Shown here piece after piece: positions 11,396-22,203 of a stretch of DNA of 64,000 nt (positions are counted from its first letter, which is position 1; every line of letters begins with the position of its first letter). A model generated the notes under the pieces. It was given only the letters and a program-made list of their open reading frames with translations. It ran no database searches and was not told where the DNA came from. This stretch comes from Cryptomeria japonica (taxonomy: Eukaryota > Streptophyta > Pinopsida > Cupressales > Cupressaceae): contig NC_081410.1 of assembly GCF_030272615.1 (NCBI RefSeq), forward strand, positions 289,227,957 to 289,291,956, written 5' to 3'. Both the position numbers and the translations under genes were made by a program.

Positions 11396-12028
11396 CTAGT
11401 TCATTGTGTATACTACAGTGCTCACCACTTCTCTCCAAAAGGTGTGAGAAACCTTTCCTTGGATCAACATAGTTCTAGCTACTTCAACCACAATCTGGTT
11501 GTTTCTCTCTACTAGGCCATTTTGTTGTGGAGTCTGGGGGGCAGACAGTTGCCTCTTGATGCTATTCTCTTCACAGTATTGGTTGAATTCACCAAAAGTG
11601 AATTCTCCTTCTTGATCGGTTCTTAAGCACTTAATCCTCTTACCGCTTTCTTTTTCTACAAGTGCTCTGAAGGCTTTGAACTTTCCAAAAGCTTCAGATT
11701 TGTCCTTCAAGAATGTGACCCACATCATTCTTGAGAAATGATTAGTAAGAATCATAAATTACCTATCTCCTTGCACACTCCTAGTTTTCATAGGACCACA
11801 CAAATCAGTATGCACAAGATCAAGTAAATTGTTTGTAGTGAAAGGTTTACCTTTGAAGGTTGAGGAAGACATTTTCCCCAGTTGACACTCTCTGCACAAA
11901 GGATTTTCTAGTTTGCTCAGCATAGGCAATCCTCTAACTTCCTTGATCTTACTGGCTTTCACAATATTGTCAAAGTTTACATGGAAGAGTCTCCTATGCC
12001 ATATCCAGCTATCCTCAAACTTAGCCAT
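11396..12028 (-). pseudogene. C1 integrase (zinc finger and core)
   Basis: The HHCC finger is clear: WHRRLFHVNFDNI, then CRECQLGKM (12,028-11,759). The core follows with VHTDLCGPM (first Asp), then in 11,755-11,396 the motifs FLKDKSEAFGKF, CLRTDQEGEF (second Asp), and APQTPQQNGLVERNN (the DDE Glu is in VERNN). All three catalytic acids can be seen. One stop (TAA) lies between the two pieces in the same frame. Confidence 0.9.
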
Positions 12029-12055
12029 AAGACATGTACTGACATTAGCATTTAG

Positions 12056-12484
12056 CTAAAATAGGTTACCTTTGGTTTGCGTACTGGTAGCCATCAGTTC
12101 ACCACTCTTTCCTTTGATTTTACACACTCCATTTTTGAATTCCAAAGTGAGTCCATTATCATTTAGTTGAGCAACACTCAAAAGGTTGTGCCTTAGACCT
12201 TCTACCCAATACAGAGAGATGGACCCTCTGCCTTTTACCATACAAGGTGCATCATTACCAAAATGAACCACACCACCATCATACTCTTCCAGAGATAGAA
12301 ACTTACTCCGATCACCAATCATATGGTGAGAACAACCACTGTCAATAATCCACTCCTTGGAATTATCAAAGAGGGAGACAAGAGCCTTCTTGTCTGACAC
12401 ATCTTCCTTGATTGCTACAAACACAATATCTTCATTTTCTTCATCTTCTGATTCCTCACCAGTGACACCTTCATCAACTGCCAA
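12056..12484 (-). pseudogene. C1 protease
   Basis: WIIDSGCSHHMIGD is the Copia retropepsin active site with its DSG triad intact. GLRHNLLSVAQL follows at the usual distance. It is in the same frame as gag and integrase; a TAG at 12,056, where Gln would be expected, separates it from the integrase. Confidence 0.9.
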
Positions 12485-13387
12485 AAAATAGTTTCTCCGG
12501 TTTTCTCCTTTTAATTTCTTGAACCTCTCCAGTTTATCCTTATTGTCACCATTAGGGCAGTTTACAACAATATGTCATATCTGGTTACAAGAAAAACATT
12601 TCAAAGGAAGCTTACCTCTATATTTACCGGTTCCCTTGGGAAGTCTCTTGGAAAGAAGAGCTTCAAATTCCATCAGGATCTCCTCATCATCCATTTCTTT
12701 ACTTTGTCTTGGTTCACCACTGGTACTAGCTTCTTTGCCTTTTCTAGATGGTGCAACAGATGCTCTGAAGGTTGATCCAGTCTTTTGAATACTGCCATCA
12801 TAATTATTTAGCTCATAAGATATTAACTTTGCAATGATGGAGTCCAGGGATACCTTTGTCTTGTCTATAGACTTTAACTCCTGAATAGTAGCAACCCTTA
12901 TTGTATAGACTGGTAATAAGGATCTCAAAACTTTGCTAACAATAGTGGAATCTTCCATTTTACCACTTGCACTCTTGATATCTCCAACAATAGTTTTGAT
13001 TCTTATTCCATATTGTTGAATGGTCTCTCCTTCAACCATCTGCATATCTTGAAACTTTCCCCTAAGACTTTTTTCCTTAGCTTGTTTCACATGCTCATCA
13101 CTGCCATAGATATTCTCAAGGGCATCCCATACTTCTTTGGGATTCTCTTTGTCCTAAACATCAATAAACTCAATGTTAGATAAACTACTAATTAGGGCTT
13201 CCATGACTTGCCCATTCTCCTAAATCTCTCTCTTTTGGTCATCAGTGAGAGTATCGGTAGGGATAACATAAGCATTCTCAACATAGCTCCAATGTTGAGC
13301 ACCCATGCTTCTGATGTATATCTTCATTCTGTCCTTCCATATTTTAAAGTTATCTCTGTTGAACTTTGGACCTTCCCTCTTCATCAT
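12485..13387 (-). pseudogene. C1 gag
   Basis: Copia Gag, including the UBN2/gag-polypeptide motif (KIWKDRMKIYIRSMG region; KSLRGKFQDMQMVEGETIQQY) and a single CCHC knuckle CFSCNQI.HIVVNC near 12,560, where a TGA now sits inside the knuckle. ATG candidates lie at 13,387 and 13,384, about 60 bp downstream of the PBS. Two further stops, at about 13,150 and 13,220, are TAG where Gln fits. The frame is otherwise continuous with the protease. Confidence 0.85.
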
Positions 13388-13444
13388 TAGAGTAGGATCT
13401 TTACCTTAAGCGGTTAAGCTTACAACATAGAGGACCTAGAGGAA

Positions 13445-13456
13445 GCTCTGATACCA
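13445..13456 (-). promoter_or_regulatory. C1 primer binding site, tRNA-Met type
   Basis: GCTCTGATACCA on the + strand is the exact reverse complement of TGGTATCAGAGC, the plant initiator tRNA-Met site. It lies two bases from the 5' LTR end (13,459). Confidence 0.95.
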
Positions 13457-14240
13457 ATTGATAAATCAATGATGACCAGTTAGTACCAAACCGGTACTGA
13501 GAGGGGGGGGGTGAATTAGTATTGATAAAAATAGTCTCTTGAACTAGTTAGACTGAGAACCTTGCCCTTTGACTAGCAAGCAATAACACCGGTCTAAACC
13601 AAATTACTACTAGTTAAGCACAGAGAAAGACATAAATCGGTAACTCAGCTTTCCACACAATCTAACATCTTATTTCCACTTCACCCATATGAATACACTA
13701 GTAATACTTTAACAGGAATGTAAAGAATTACATGTTCAACATGCTTTACTGCTTAACAAAGAATAACAAAGCATCATATGAAAAGCATCACACATAGCAC
13801 ACATTATTTTCACGTGGAAACCCAACTGGGAAAAACCACGGTGGGGATGAATACCCACAAGTTGTTCTTTGAACCCTTTTGAAGTCCGCTCTATTAGGAT
13901 CCTAGTCCAATTAAAGACTTTACAATAGGTTATGCTAGGAACTGATCCTGCTAGGGATCACCCAATTAAGGGATGGCTAACATACCTAGTTAAGGGTTAA
14001 ACCCGGTTAAAGGTTACCTTGTTAGAGGATTTTTAGAACTCAATGATTTTGAGTCACCCTGTTAAAGGATTTACAACAAGCCAGTTAAAGCTACCCTATT
14101 AAGCTATTTTCCAACTATTGAAGTGGTTAGAGGTCAACAAGTATTACAATGATTTGGTAACAACACTCAATGCTAATGCAAATCCACTTTAGTTCCTTCC
14201 TTCTCCACTCACACTCTGCAGGTATCTATTCTCATATCTG

Positions 14241-14596
14241 TGTTAGAGTATTCGGGTATTTACTTGATTAATTAAACATTCTTTGTTTAATTTTTTAAGT
14301 TCCCTTTATCTCTTTTACACTTAAGCTAACTTTAGGTGCATATAATTAATTATTATGTGCAAACCTAGGTTTTCCCTTTTTAGGTTTTCTTGACCTATTA
14401 AAGGTTGAGTTCTTTCTTTTCATTGTAAGAATCACATTACATATTTTTGTGAATATTGAGCTCTCTCTTTTTGAGCATATTCTCTATGTTTTGTATGTTC
14501 TTCAAATTTTGCTTCATTGCTTCTCCTTGTAACAGGTTATTCAGCTTGCAGAAGATCTTCAGGCTCCTATGGTGTTGTATTTTCTCAACTTCTATA
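14241..14596 (+). repeat. N1 5' LTR
   Basis: Starts TGTTAGAGTATTCGGG and ends CTCAACTTCTATA; the PBS follows with no spacer visible. It contains GATTAATTAAACATTCTTTGTTTAATT, an imperfect inverted repeat. Confidence 0.92.
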
Positions 14597-14608
14597 TGGT
14601 ATCAGAGC
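14597..14608 (+). promoter_or_regulatory. N1 primer binding site
   Basis: TGGTATCAGAGC, a perfect tRNA-Met type site. Confidence 0.95.
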
Positions 14609-14920
14609 TTCAGATCTGTAGCTACCTGTTCTTGTTTTGAGATTTTTGGCTTTGGAAGCAGATCTGGGGTTTCAGGAATTTTTTATGTACCTAGGGTTTG
14701 AGCTTTTTTTCTGAGCACTTTGGGCCTAAACGGACCTCACCATCGTGCTTAGAAGGCCCAAAAAACCCTATGCTCATATAAAATTCGACCTATTTTGGTT
14801 CCTAAGCCTCTGGGAGCAATTTTTTTCTCAGATCCAGGGTGTACAGCCCTGGCATGAAGATCAAGAAAAAAATTTCAAAAAAATAAAAAAATTGCCTTTT
14901 TACGACATGCAGGCCGAAAT

Positions 14921-15571
14921 TTGCTTTTAAAAAAAATATTTCAAAAAAAAGCGAAAAAAAAAAATTTTGGGGGCACATTTTTTGTGGGTATCGCAGGGTA
15001 CCGGACTAACAGGCCTGTCAGACCTGTCAATCCAGCCCCCATCGGTGGCCCCTCCATCCTTCTCCGGCCGCTGCTACTGTTTCTTTGGCCGCCGCCAGCC
15101 CGGTCTCCGGTCCCCGCTGGCCATACAACTCCTGGTCTCCGGCCCCCACTGACCATGCAGATCCCGGTCCCCCGCGCACCACCCAGCCTCGCCCCGCCGC
15201 TTCTCCTGGCTCTGCTGCCACTGCCTAGCCTAGCCTTGCTACACCACTTCCCTACTGGCCGCCACCTCCCTGCGCTGTCGGCTGCCCGGCCCGCCACCGC
15301 TTGCAGCCCCCAGCCTCCTCCCTGGCCCCCACCGTCGCTTCCGGCCGCCCTCCGCTCCGCTCCTCGGGCACCTTTTTTTTTTCTAGCTAGCCACCGCTCC
15401 ACCACCGAGCTGCAACCCGGCTGCCGCCCAGCCACCGGTGCACCACTGGAGCTCCGCTCCCTAGCCACCGGACCACCCATTGGCCACCAGACCCCCTTTT
15501 TTGGCTTTTTTAGGGGGGGTTTGGTTTTTTGGCCCTATCTTGGGCATACAGAGTCAGATTTTGGTGAATGA
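14921..15571 (+). CDS. Pro/Leu-rich ORF in the N1 GC island (coding status doubtful)
   Basis: 216 codons open on the + strand; the opposite strand is also open for 179 codons (15,480-14,941). Both probably stay open because the stretch is GC-rich and stop-poor. The product would be rich in Pro, Ala, Leu and Ser with no recognisable domain. The composition differs sharply from the rest of the window, which suggests captured foreign sequence or a remnant of a GC-rich 5' coding exon. I would not treat it as a real gene without expression data. Confidence 0.2.
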   Translation: MLLKKIFQKKAKKKNFGGTFFVGIAGYRTNRPVRPVNPAPIGGPSILLRPLLLFLWPPPARSPVPAGHTTPGLRPPLTMQIPVPRAPPSLAPPLLLALLPLPSLALLHHFPTGRHLPALSAARPATACSPQPPPWPPPSLPAALRSAPRAPFFFLASHRSTTELQPGCRPATGAPLELRSLATGPPIGHQTPFFGFFRGGLVFWPYLGHTESDFGE

Positions 15572-16644
15572 ATAGGCGTTGGAAAGCTAGTTCCGAGGCC
15601 AACCTCATGGCGTTGGTAATTTTTTCCAATTTTTTGTTTGATTGTATTTTTTTTGCAGTCAAAGTGAGGTCTCTTTTTTGCACTCCGGGAGACGTAGAAT
15701 GAGCATCCGACCTCCATTTTTTGAAAACTTTATATTTTCGGAAAGTGTGTTCTATTTACTTTCTAAAAATATGAGTTTTTTTTCCAGATTCTACTCCATG
15801 CATATTTTATTTAGTTTTTTTCTTTTCAGCACTCTAGTGGATATCGTGGTTGTTTCAAGTCCTAGGATCTCTTTTCTGAGTAGGGTGTCTCTGTTTTGAT
15901 TCTTGTTTCTATTTCCAGTCTTCTTATCATTGTAGCTTGTAATTATGCAAATGCACTGAGATAAAGTGCCATCATGCATTGTTTACTTGGAATCTTGCAT
16001 ATCTTGTGTCTCGTTGTACATGCACTGTTGATCAAGTGCCATGAGGGGGTTGATGTTTGTCTTTGTTTGCCATCTTCCTTTGTCAAGTGAGTGTTCCTTC
16101 CATGACATTCACCTCATGATGATGTGTCTCAGCACCTTTGATGTTCTTGGTTCTTCGTCATGCAGTTGTATTTGGCTGTCCTTTTCAGTGCTCCTGTCCC
16201 TCTCCCACTTCCGCATTATGGGGAGGTTTATCCTATTGGTTCTAATGCTTCCATGGTTCGATTGATCAGCTCTTCAGGCTTTGGTTTCTCATGCCATTTG
16301 TATCTTCAATTTTAGTTGTTTTTCCTTGTTTGCCTCTTGATTTGAGTAGTGTCATTTGAGGGCACTCATGCAAATTACAGTCTTCTCTACCTGGTCATGT
16401 TCTAGTTCAATGGATGTTCTTCAGATCAGTAGTTATTCTTCGACAGAGTTTGCATGTTCTTCATGCTTCAGTGGTGTTCTTTTATCTCTTTTTGGAGAGG
16501 ATTTTTTTTCCCACTGGGTTTTCTCCTTTGTCTCCGTTTCATAGAGATTTCATTGTATTTGGGTACTTGATCAGGACTTGTTGCCGAGACCCATCTTTAT
16601 TGTTTTCAGTAGCTGTTCTAGGTTTTAGCTTCTCCCTAAGTCTA
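15572..16644 (+). other. N1 non-coding internal region
   Basis: T-rich sequence (many TTC, TTTTCT and CATG words) with no ORF of interest and no recognisable retroelement domain. It lies between the GC island and the PPT. Confidence 0.5.
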
Positions 16645-16657
16645 GCTTAAGGGGGGG
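16645..16657 (+). promoter_or_regulatory. N1 polypurine tract
   Basis: GCTTAAGGGGGGG runs directly into the TGTTAGAG start of the 3' LTR. Confidence 0.9.
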
Positions 16658-17026
16658 TGTTAGAGTATTTGGGTATTTACTTGATTAATTAAACATTCTT
16701 TGTTTAATTATTTAAGTTCCCTTTATCTCTTTTACACTTAAGCTAACTTTAGGTGCATATAATTAATTATTTTAATTAATTATTATGTGCAAACCTAGGT
16801 TTTCCCTTTTTAGGGTTTCTTGACCTATTAAAGGTCGAGTTCTTTCTTTTCATTGTAAGAATCACATTACATATTTTTGTGAATATTGAGCTCTCTCTTT
16901 TTTAACATATTCTCTGTGTTTTTTATGTTCTTTAGATTTTGCTTCATTGCTTCTCCTTGTAACAGGTTATTCAGCTTGCAGAAGATCTTCAGGCTCCTGT
17001 GGTGTTGTATTTTCTCAACTCCTATA
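16658..17026 (+). repeat. N1 3' LTR
   Basis: 369 bp. Same as the 5' LTR except for about a dozen substitutions and a duplicated TTTAATTAATTATT block near 16,770. It ends CTCCTATA, followed by the TSD ATCTG. Confidence 0.92.
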
Positions 17027-17788
17027 ATCTGGTTTGGCAAGAATCACATATCTTTGCACATAGATACACACACAACATTTACCAACAACCTCAACATGAA
17101 AAACAACATCGACCTGATAGAAAATAGATAGGTCGGTAGCATAAACCCTAAACCCTAAATATTTAGGTTAAGCAATTCAGTCGGTTCAATCCTAACCATT
17201 GAACACTTTGCTTTGAATACAATGGTCTTGAACAAATCTCAAGACGTTCTCCATTATTTTTTCTTCACTGTATGTTGGAGGCAATAACCCATCACGCGTT
17301 CTCCACCATTTGCAGAGACTTCGCACATTCCCGAGGTAGATAGGATCAATCTCCTTCATGCAAGATCCTTCACGTGCACAGAGTTGACCTGGCAACATAA
17401 TCTATTCTTCATTACAATGCTAGCACAACACACAATGTCATCAGTTGAATCACATAGGCATAGAACACTTCAATCGGAAACCCTGAAGCTAAAACTACCA
17501 ACCAGTAGTCATACCATATGAAACCTTGATACAAAACATTCCATATATCGGTTCACATTCCAACATACCGGTTCTCTTGGAAAAACATACCATTTCACTT
17601 GTTCACATATACCTGTTCACATTTTCACATATACTGGTTCACATTTCAACATACTAGTTCACTTGGACAAACATACTGCTTCACTTTTTCACATATACCA
17701 GTTCTCTTGCAAGTGCTTACTTCAATATACCAGTTCACTCTTCATCATATTGACATCAATGACAACATACTTTGCACATATGCCAACA

Positions 17789-17793
17789 GTCTT
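17789..17793. repeat. Right target-site duplication of C1 (GTCTT)
   Basis: Matches 6,354-6,358. Confidence 0.9.
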
Positions 17794-18439
17794 TTAGAAA
17801 CAAAAACTGAAGTCGGTCATTTGCTCTTGAGGAGATCTCTTTATGGTACTCAACTATTCTAATAGTGATAAATGGTTAGATTTGTCCTTAAACTGTGAAT
17901 TTAATCTATCACCCAGCTGACCCTAGGTATCAATTGATTTTATAGGTAGTCCTCTCAACCACTGAAGCACTTTCCCTTTAAATGGGGCAGCCAAGAGTTT
18001 GATTGCAACATTCTCTTGTGTGACATGATGTACACAACACAACAAATCTACGTCCCTTATATGTTCGATGGGAGTGGTCTGATCTTCTCTTGTGAAAAAA
18101 AGGTAGGATTTTTAATGTTGCTATGGGGATATCATCATAATATGTAAGATTCAAAGGGCTACCTTTATTGAAAGGTACAAAAGGCTGAGCTCTTGGCAGA
18201 GCCATTGGGATAATAGGTGGATTTACTTATGCTTGAGATGAGGAGTTTGAAAACAAAGGATTATTGTAGGTTGTAACTCGAGGTTGAACAATGGGAGGAG
18301 TAGGTAAAATTGGAACTAAGGAATTTGAAGGGTTTGATGGATTTGAAACCTTCTTTGCTGCCTTACTCTTCCTCTCTAGTGGTGATAGATAAGAATTCTC
18401 AACAGGATCTTTATTTGATCTAGTTTGAATCTTTCTCAT
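17794..18439 (-). pseudogene. G2 gag, 5' part
   Basis: The ATG at 18,439 begins MRKIQTRSNKDPVEN, followed by a Lys/Ser/Pro-rich stretch. A stop at about 18,225 separates it from a second piece (18,205-17,978) with FVPFNKGSPLNLTYYDDI. Below 17,978 the retrotransposon-gag core is readable (VLQWLRGLP, SID, QLGDRL, F..F) with stops, up to the Copia insertion point. It continues on the other side at 6,353. The start lies about 150 bp after the PBS, a short leader. Confidence 0.7.
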
Positions 18440-18587
18440 AAGCTACAATGTCACTGAATCTGTATAGAAACCAAGAAAATGAGTCTCCAGATATGAAAAT
18501 TGTTCCCTCTGGAGGATGGAATTGTTGCTTCTCACACCAAAACAACAACAAGAGTGGATATTTGTTGAGCTGAGATAGCTCAAATGT

Positions 18588-18605
18588 GTCCCACTGGGCA
18601 TGCCA
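18588..18605 (-). promoter_or_regulatory. G2 candidate primer binding site
   Basis: Minus strand TGGCATGCCCAGTGGGAC. This resembles the TGGCACGCCCGGTGGGAC-type site I recall for Tat-like Gypsy elements (tRNA-Arg type, from memory). It sits about 150 bp upstream of the gag ATG, where a PBS should be. Confidence 0.5.
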
Positions 18606-18609
18606 AAAA

Positions 18610-21600
18610 TTATTATCACTCAAATTGCACCCGTAATGCACAAGCTGAAAGCTCAAGAAACTTGGTGACACATGGGATAATTACCAGGCCAGTGGGTTGC
18701 CTATAGTGAGAATTAACCTCTAGATGAAGGGATAGTTCCCTATGAATAACTCTAAATTCTTTACCAAGAAAAAGGATAAGAAACTAAAAATGAAACTAGA
18801 AAGACTTTGTGAATGCTAAACTAAGGTGATGCATATATATGATATCTCAAAATGATAAAAATACACTCCTTAAAACACCAATCTACACAAATAGACTTAT
18901 GTTCCATAGCACATAAATATTTCATGCAAAGGATTTAAGCTCAAGAAATTGAAAGGAAAGAAAACTTTCACAATCAACCAAATGAACCAATTAATCACAA
19001 TGCATAACTTGTGACTTACAAATGAGACATAAAATTTAAAGGTTATCTAGACAATAACACAATAAACTAACTCCAAAGATATAAGGCATAAGCTGATAAT
19101 TTTATTCAGTATTATGTCATAAAATTGCACAGGAGCTACAAGAAAGTATTCTTTGCTAAAACCAGCAAGAGAATAATCAAGAACTAGTGAAGAAAGATAA
19201 AAATATTTCACTTTATACAAAAACCTTCCAAAAGGCAGAGGAAAGATGACTCCAAAATAACTGAAGATGAACCCTCACTGAAAATATCTTCTTTGAAAAC
19301 TGATCCTTGAGTAGAAATGAAATGCCACCAAAATAGGCTTCAAAACATGCAAAAATGTGGGTAACTCAGCTCAAGCTCTTGGTCAACTAAAAGTTGACCC
19401 ATGTGGCACTCAAAATCAAGCCTTATCACATCAAAATCAAGAGAAAAACTCAAGTAAACCTGCACTCAAGCTCAAATCTGACCCCAAATTATAGGATGAC
19501 TTCTCCTCATGATGAGTTCAATCTTTTAGCATGTATGCATATTAGGAAGATTTCTAAAGTAAATATGTAAGACAAGTCATAATAAACACTAAGTGGATTC
19601 ATAATTTATGCAACTTGGATATTTATTTTATAATTTTTCATATTGTGTCTACATGCTAAAGACCAACTCAAAGTGCCTATTAAGATGCTAATGTTAATTA
19701 TCTTCACACACACACACACACACACATATATATAAGGATATAGAAATTAAAAATATTCCTATATATGTGTGTGAAAATAATTAAATTAATTATTATACTA
19801 ATATTGGCTCATGATTTGTTGTTCTATTTGCCAATATTAATATATTAATTAATAATTTACATTGATAAATTTGAAAAGTTTAAGTCTTGAAATACTTAAG
19901 GGTTTTAAAGCCACCCCACGGCTAAGTCATCATATCATGAGAAAGCTTATTCTCTAAAGGAAAACTAAAGTGAAGAAAAGTGTTTTCAAACCCTAAAATC
20001 ACTCATTCGAACACTTGTTGTTTGTGAAGCTTCATAAGAAGCCTGGCCACCATGCTTGGAAAAGTAGTGGTTTTACTCGCTGTATGGGTTCAAATAGGTT
20101 GCAAAGATGGAGTTTAATATAGTTACTGGCTCTTCTTTGACAGGTACTGTACTGTTTGCATCTTTTAATGCTATGTTTTGTTGTTCATGCAATAATTTTT
20201 TGGTTTTGCTTTGTACTTTTTCCTGGAAAAATGAGTGTGCAAATGGCATGACATGCATATAAATATGTATTTTCAGATTTTTGGGTTTCTCATGAAAGAA
20301 CATATCCTTCTCTATTTTTTTTCTCCTTCGAACCCTAAAGATAATTTGGGTTTTTAGCTTGAAATGGCATTCTATTTTTGTTACTTCTGATCTACACATT
20401 TAGAGGCCACTTCATGGCTGAAGCACTAAATATTAAGCATTTCACTATTATAAGAAACATAAGAAACCCAATCTGTCTTTTCCTTTTTGAAATACATGAG
20501 AAAAAAAACCTTGAAGAAACCCTAAGGCTGAACCTCATGGCCAAAAGTTGTGATTATGAAATACAAGGTTTGAAAAACAACCAAGAATATATTATCAGCT
20601 ATGATCATGCTATAGATTTTTTTTGTGACTACAGTCACCTTTCATTTTGATGATTGTATTTCTGGAAAAATCATTTGTCTTAAGAATGCAGTCATGCTAC
20701 TGTCTCATTGGACTTTTCATATTAATCTGAAAAAAAAGTGCATAGATGCCTAAAGCTCACTGTTATATTTCAGGCCACATGACTACTTTGTATTTTTTAT
20801 GTATTGTACCTTGCTATAATTCTTTGTGATGTCGATCTAACATCTCTTCAATCAGATTTGCCCTCTTTGCCCTTTGTATATTCTACATTGGTGCATTTCC
20901 TCCCAAGCCTTTAATAACTTTGTTGTTCATTGAATGCTTTTGGGATGACTGTGAAAGGGCCACACTTTTCTTTAATCAGTTCATTGGCATTTGTGTCCTC
21001 CAATTATAATGCCTTACTATCCATGTGCTACTACTGTTGTATAGGATAGTAAATTTTTGTATCTCCTCTAATTTATTTATTGTTGAAAAGATTGTTCTAT
21101 CATCATCTTTGGTGCACCAAGTTTGTTGGTAAAGATTTGTAGCAGCTCTTTCTCTATTCTCTAGGTACTGTGATGTCTTTTGGAATTGTACACATTGATT
21201 TGCCTTATGATTCTGTCACTATGTTTTTCTTCTTTATGATGACTGTAGCTATTACTTTCTTAGCCATTTTCCATTGATAGTTGTGTCATACTCACTATAA
21301 CATATATCTCTTTGCAGGTGTTGTTTTATCTCTACAACATTTTTGAATGTTGTATATGCTACATTTATGTCCTTCTTGTGATGTTTTTGGATAGTGATAT
21401 TCTATTTTGTATTGCCGATATTTTGTCCTTCCTGTCATGTTTTTGGATAGTAATATGTTATTGTAGCTCCTTGTCTTAAATTATTTGCATGTTGGGCTCA
21501 ACCCTTGTGGGAGCCCATTTTACCCCACATGCATAATTCATAAATTGGTATAAAGACTTTTCCTATGCATGCACAGTGGACAAACATATTAGCAAAAACA

Positions 21601-22203
21601 TGGTGAAGAAAAGCTTCAGTGAATTTGAACTCCTTTTTCCCTTCTAATCTTGATGACTAATACTTAATGGATGCCTCTGATGACTATATGTGATATGTCA
21701 AATTGTGATGTAGAAATGCAAATTGCATTTGCTTCATCATTTCTTGGAGTTTTTTTCCAACCTTTTCTCTTTTATTCATTTTTTGTAGGAATAGGAGAAC
21801 TTGGAGTTGTCTTCTTTGAGACGTCCAACCACAGCTAGAGGAAGACAGAAGTGCAAATATCATCGTGTAGGCAATGATGGAATGCTTCCCTTATGTATTT
21901 TTTCATTAGCTACACCAGTTACATTTATCAAATGAATTATTTACATGTTTCATGCATCATGAATCAAATGAGGCTAATCCCATGGCTTGTGTGGGACTCT
22001 GATTTTTACATTATGAATACAAATACAAAATTTATGCAAATGTAGAATACTCTTTTGTTTTATGTATTTGCACAAAAACTGAAAATGGCAACTGTAATAA
22101 AAATCTAGATAAATGATATTTAGTAGAAAATTTGTGTACCTTTTCAATATAAATAAATGCAATTCAGCTCTACCTATTTGAGTCATGATGAGAATGGGTA
22201 ACA
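18610..22203 (-). repeat. G2 5' LTR (about 3.6 kb)
   Basis: The right end (22,203) is firm because it matches the 3' LTR boundary. The left end rests on the candidate PBS at 18,588-18,605; the LTR end there may have mutated from AACA to AATA. Only 21,225-22,203 can be compared with the other copy. The rest holds no ORF that I recognise: short open frames at 20,073-20,650 and 21,974-22,204 look random. Contents of note are a CA/TA microsatellite hairpin at 19,697-19,785. Confidence 0.5.
19697..19785. repeat. CA/TA microsatellite in an imperfect palindrome
   Basis: TTATCTTCACACACAC..ATATATATAAGG is followed about 20 bp later by CCTATATATGTGTGTGAAAATAA. The arms are reverse complements apart from a longer CA run in the left arm. 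Confidence 0.8.

Larger units (their letters stand above)
14241..17026 (+). mobile_element. Small non-autonomous LTR element N1
   Basis: 2,786 bp flanked by ATCTG on both sides (14,236-14,240 and 17,027-17,031). Two LTRs of 356 and 369 bp begin TGTTAGAGTATT. The 5' LTR is followed directly by TGGTATCAGAGC and the 3' LTR is preceded by TTAAGGGGGGG. The internal region (about 2.05 kb) has no gag, protease, integrase or RT. It holds a GC-rich island (about 15,000-15,510) in an otherwise T-rich sequence. About a dozen substitutions and one 14-bp duplication separate the LTRs by hand count, so N1 is younger than C1. It must be moved in trans, presumably by a Copia element. Confidence 0.93.
6359..17788 (-). 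mobile_element. Complete Ty1/Copia retrotransposon C1
   Basis: Full-length insertion into G2 gag with a perfect 5-bp TSD. On the minus strand: 5' LTR (17,788-13,459, itself interrupted by N1), 2-bp spacer, PBS, gag, protease, integrase, RT, RNase H, PPT, 3' LTR (7,923-6,359). LTRs start TGTTGGC and end TTTATCA on the element strand. Gag to mid-RT (13,387 to about 10,150) stays in one frame, broken by stops; the RT then has a frameshift and a solo-LTR insertion. The two LTRs differ at about 5 of the first 60 bases compared, so this is an old copy, older than N1. Confidence 0.93.
13459..17788 (-). repeat. C1 5' LTR, interrupted by N1
   Basis: LTR sequence occupies 13,459-14,240 and 17,032-17,788 and aligns with 6,359-7,923. 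The break is at ATCTG, where N1 (14,241-17,026) is inserted. The ACATATACCGGTTCA-type tandem is repeated here at about 17,541-17,742. Confidence 0.9.
1..22203 (-). mobile_element. Ty3/Gypsy retrotransposon G2, incomplete at window edge, with nested insertions
   Basis: Minus-strand order is 5' LTR (about 18,610-22,203), PBS (18,588-18,605), gag (18,439 down to 5,339, interrupted), protease, an RNase H-like domain, reverse transcriptase, RNase H, integrase (down to 1,264), then a 3' LTR that leaves the window at position 1. Both LTR copies end on the + strand with the same GGTAACA (984 and 22,203), which is a TGTTACC start on the element strand, and the sequences diverge immediately beyond it. 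The whole of Copia C1 (6,359-17,788) lies inside its gag. The right flank is TTACT (22,204-22,208); the partner duplication is outside the window. All genes are broken, so the copy is dead. The RT and protease motifs resemble plant non-chromoviral Gypsy elements of the Tat type; that lineage call is from memory. Confidence 0.75.

Noticed and set aside
14941-15480. 179-codon minus-strand ORF in the N1 GC island
   Set aside because: Antisense to another ORF in a GC-rich, stop-poor stretch; low-complexity Gly/Arg/Ala product with no domain.
20073-20650. Short ORFs on both strands in the G2 LTR
   Set aside because: No motif, no conserved counterpart visible, T-rich composition; likely chance.
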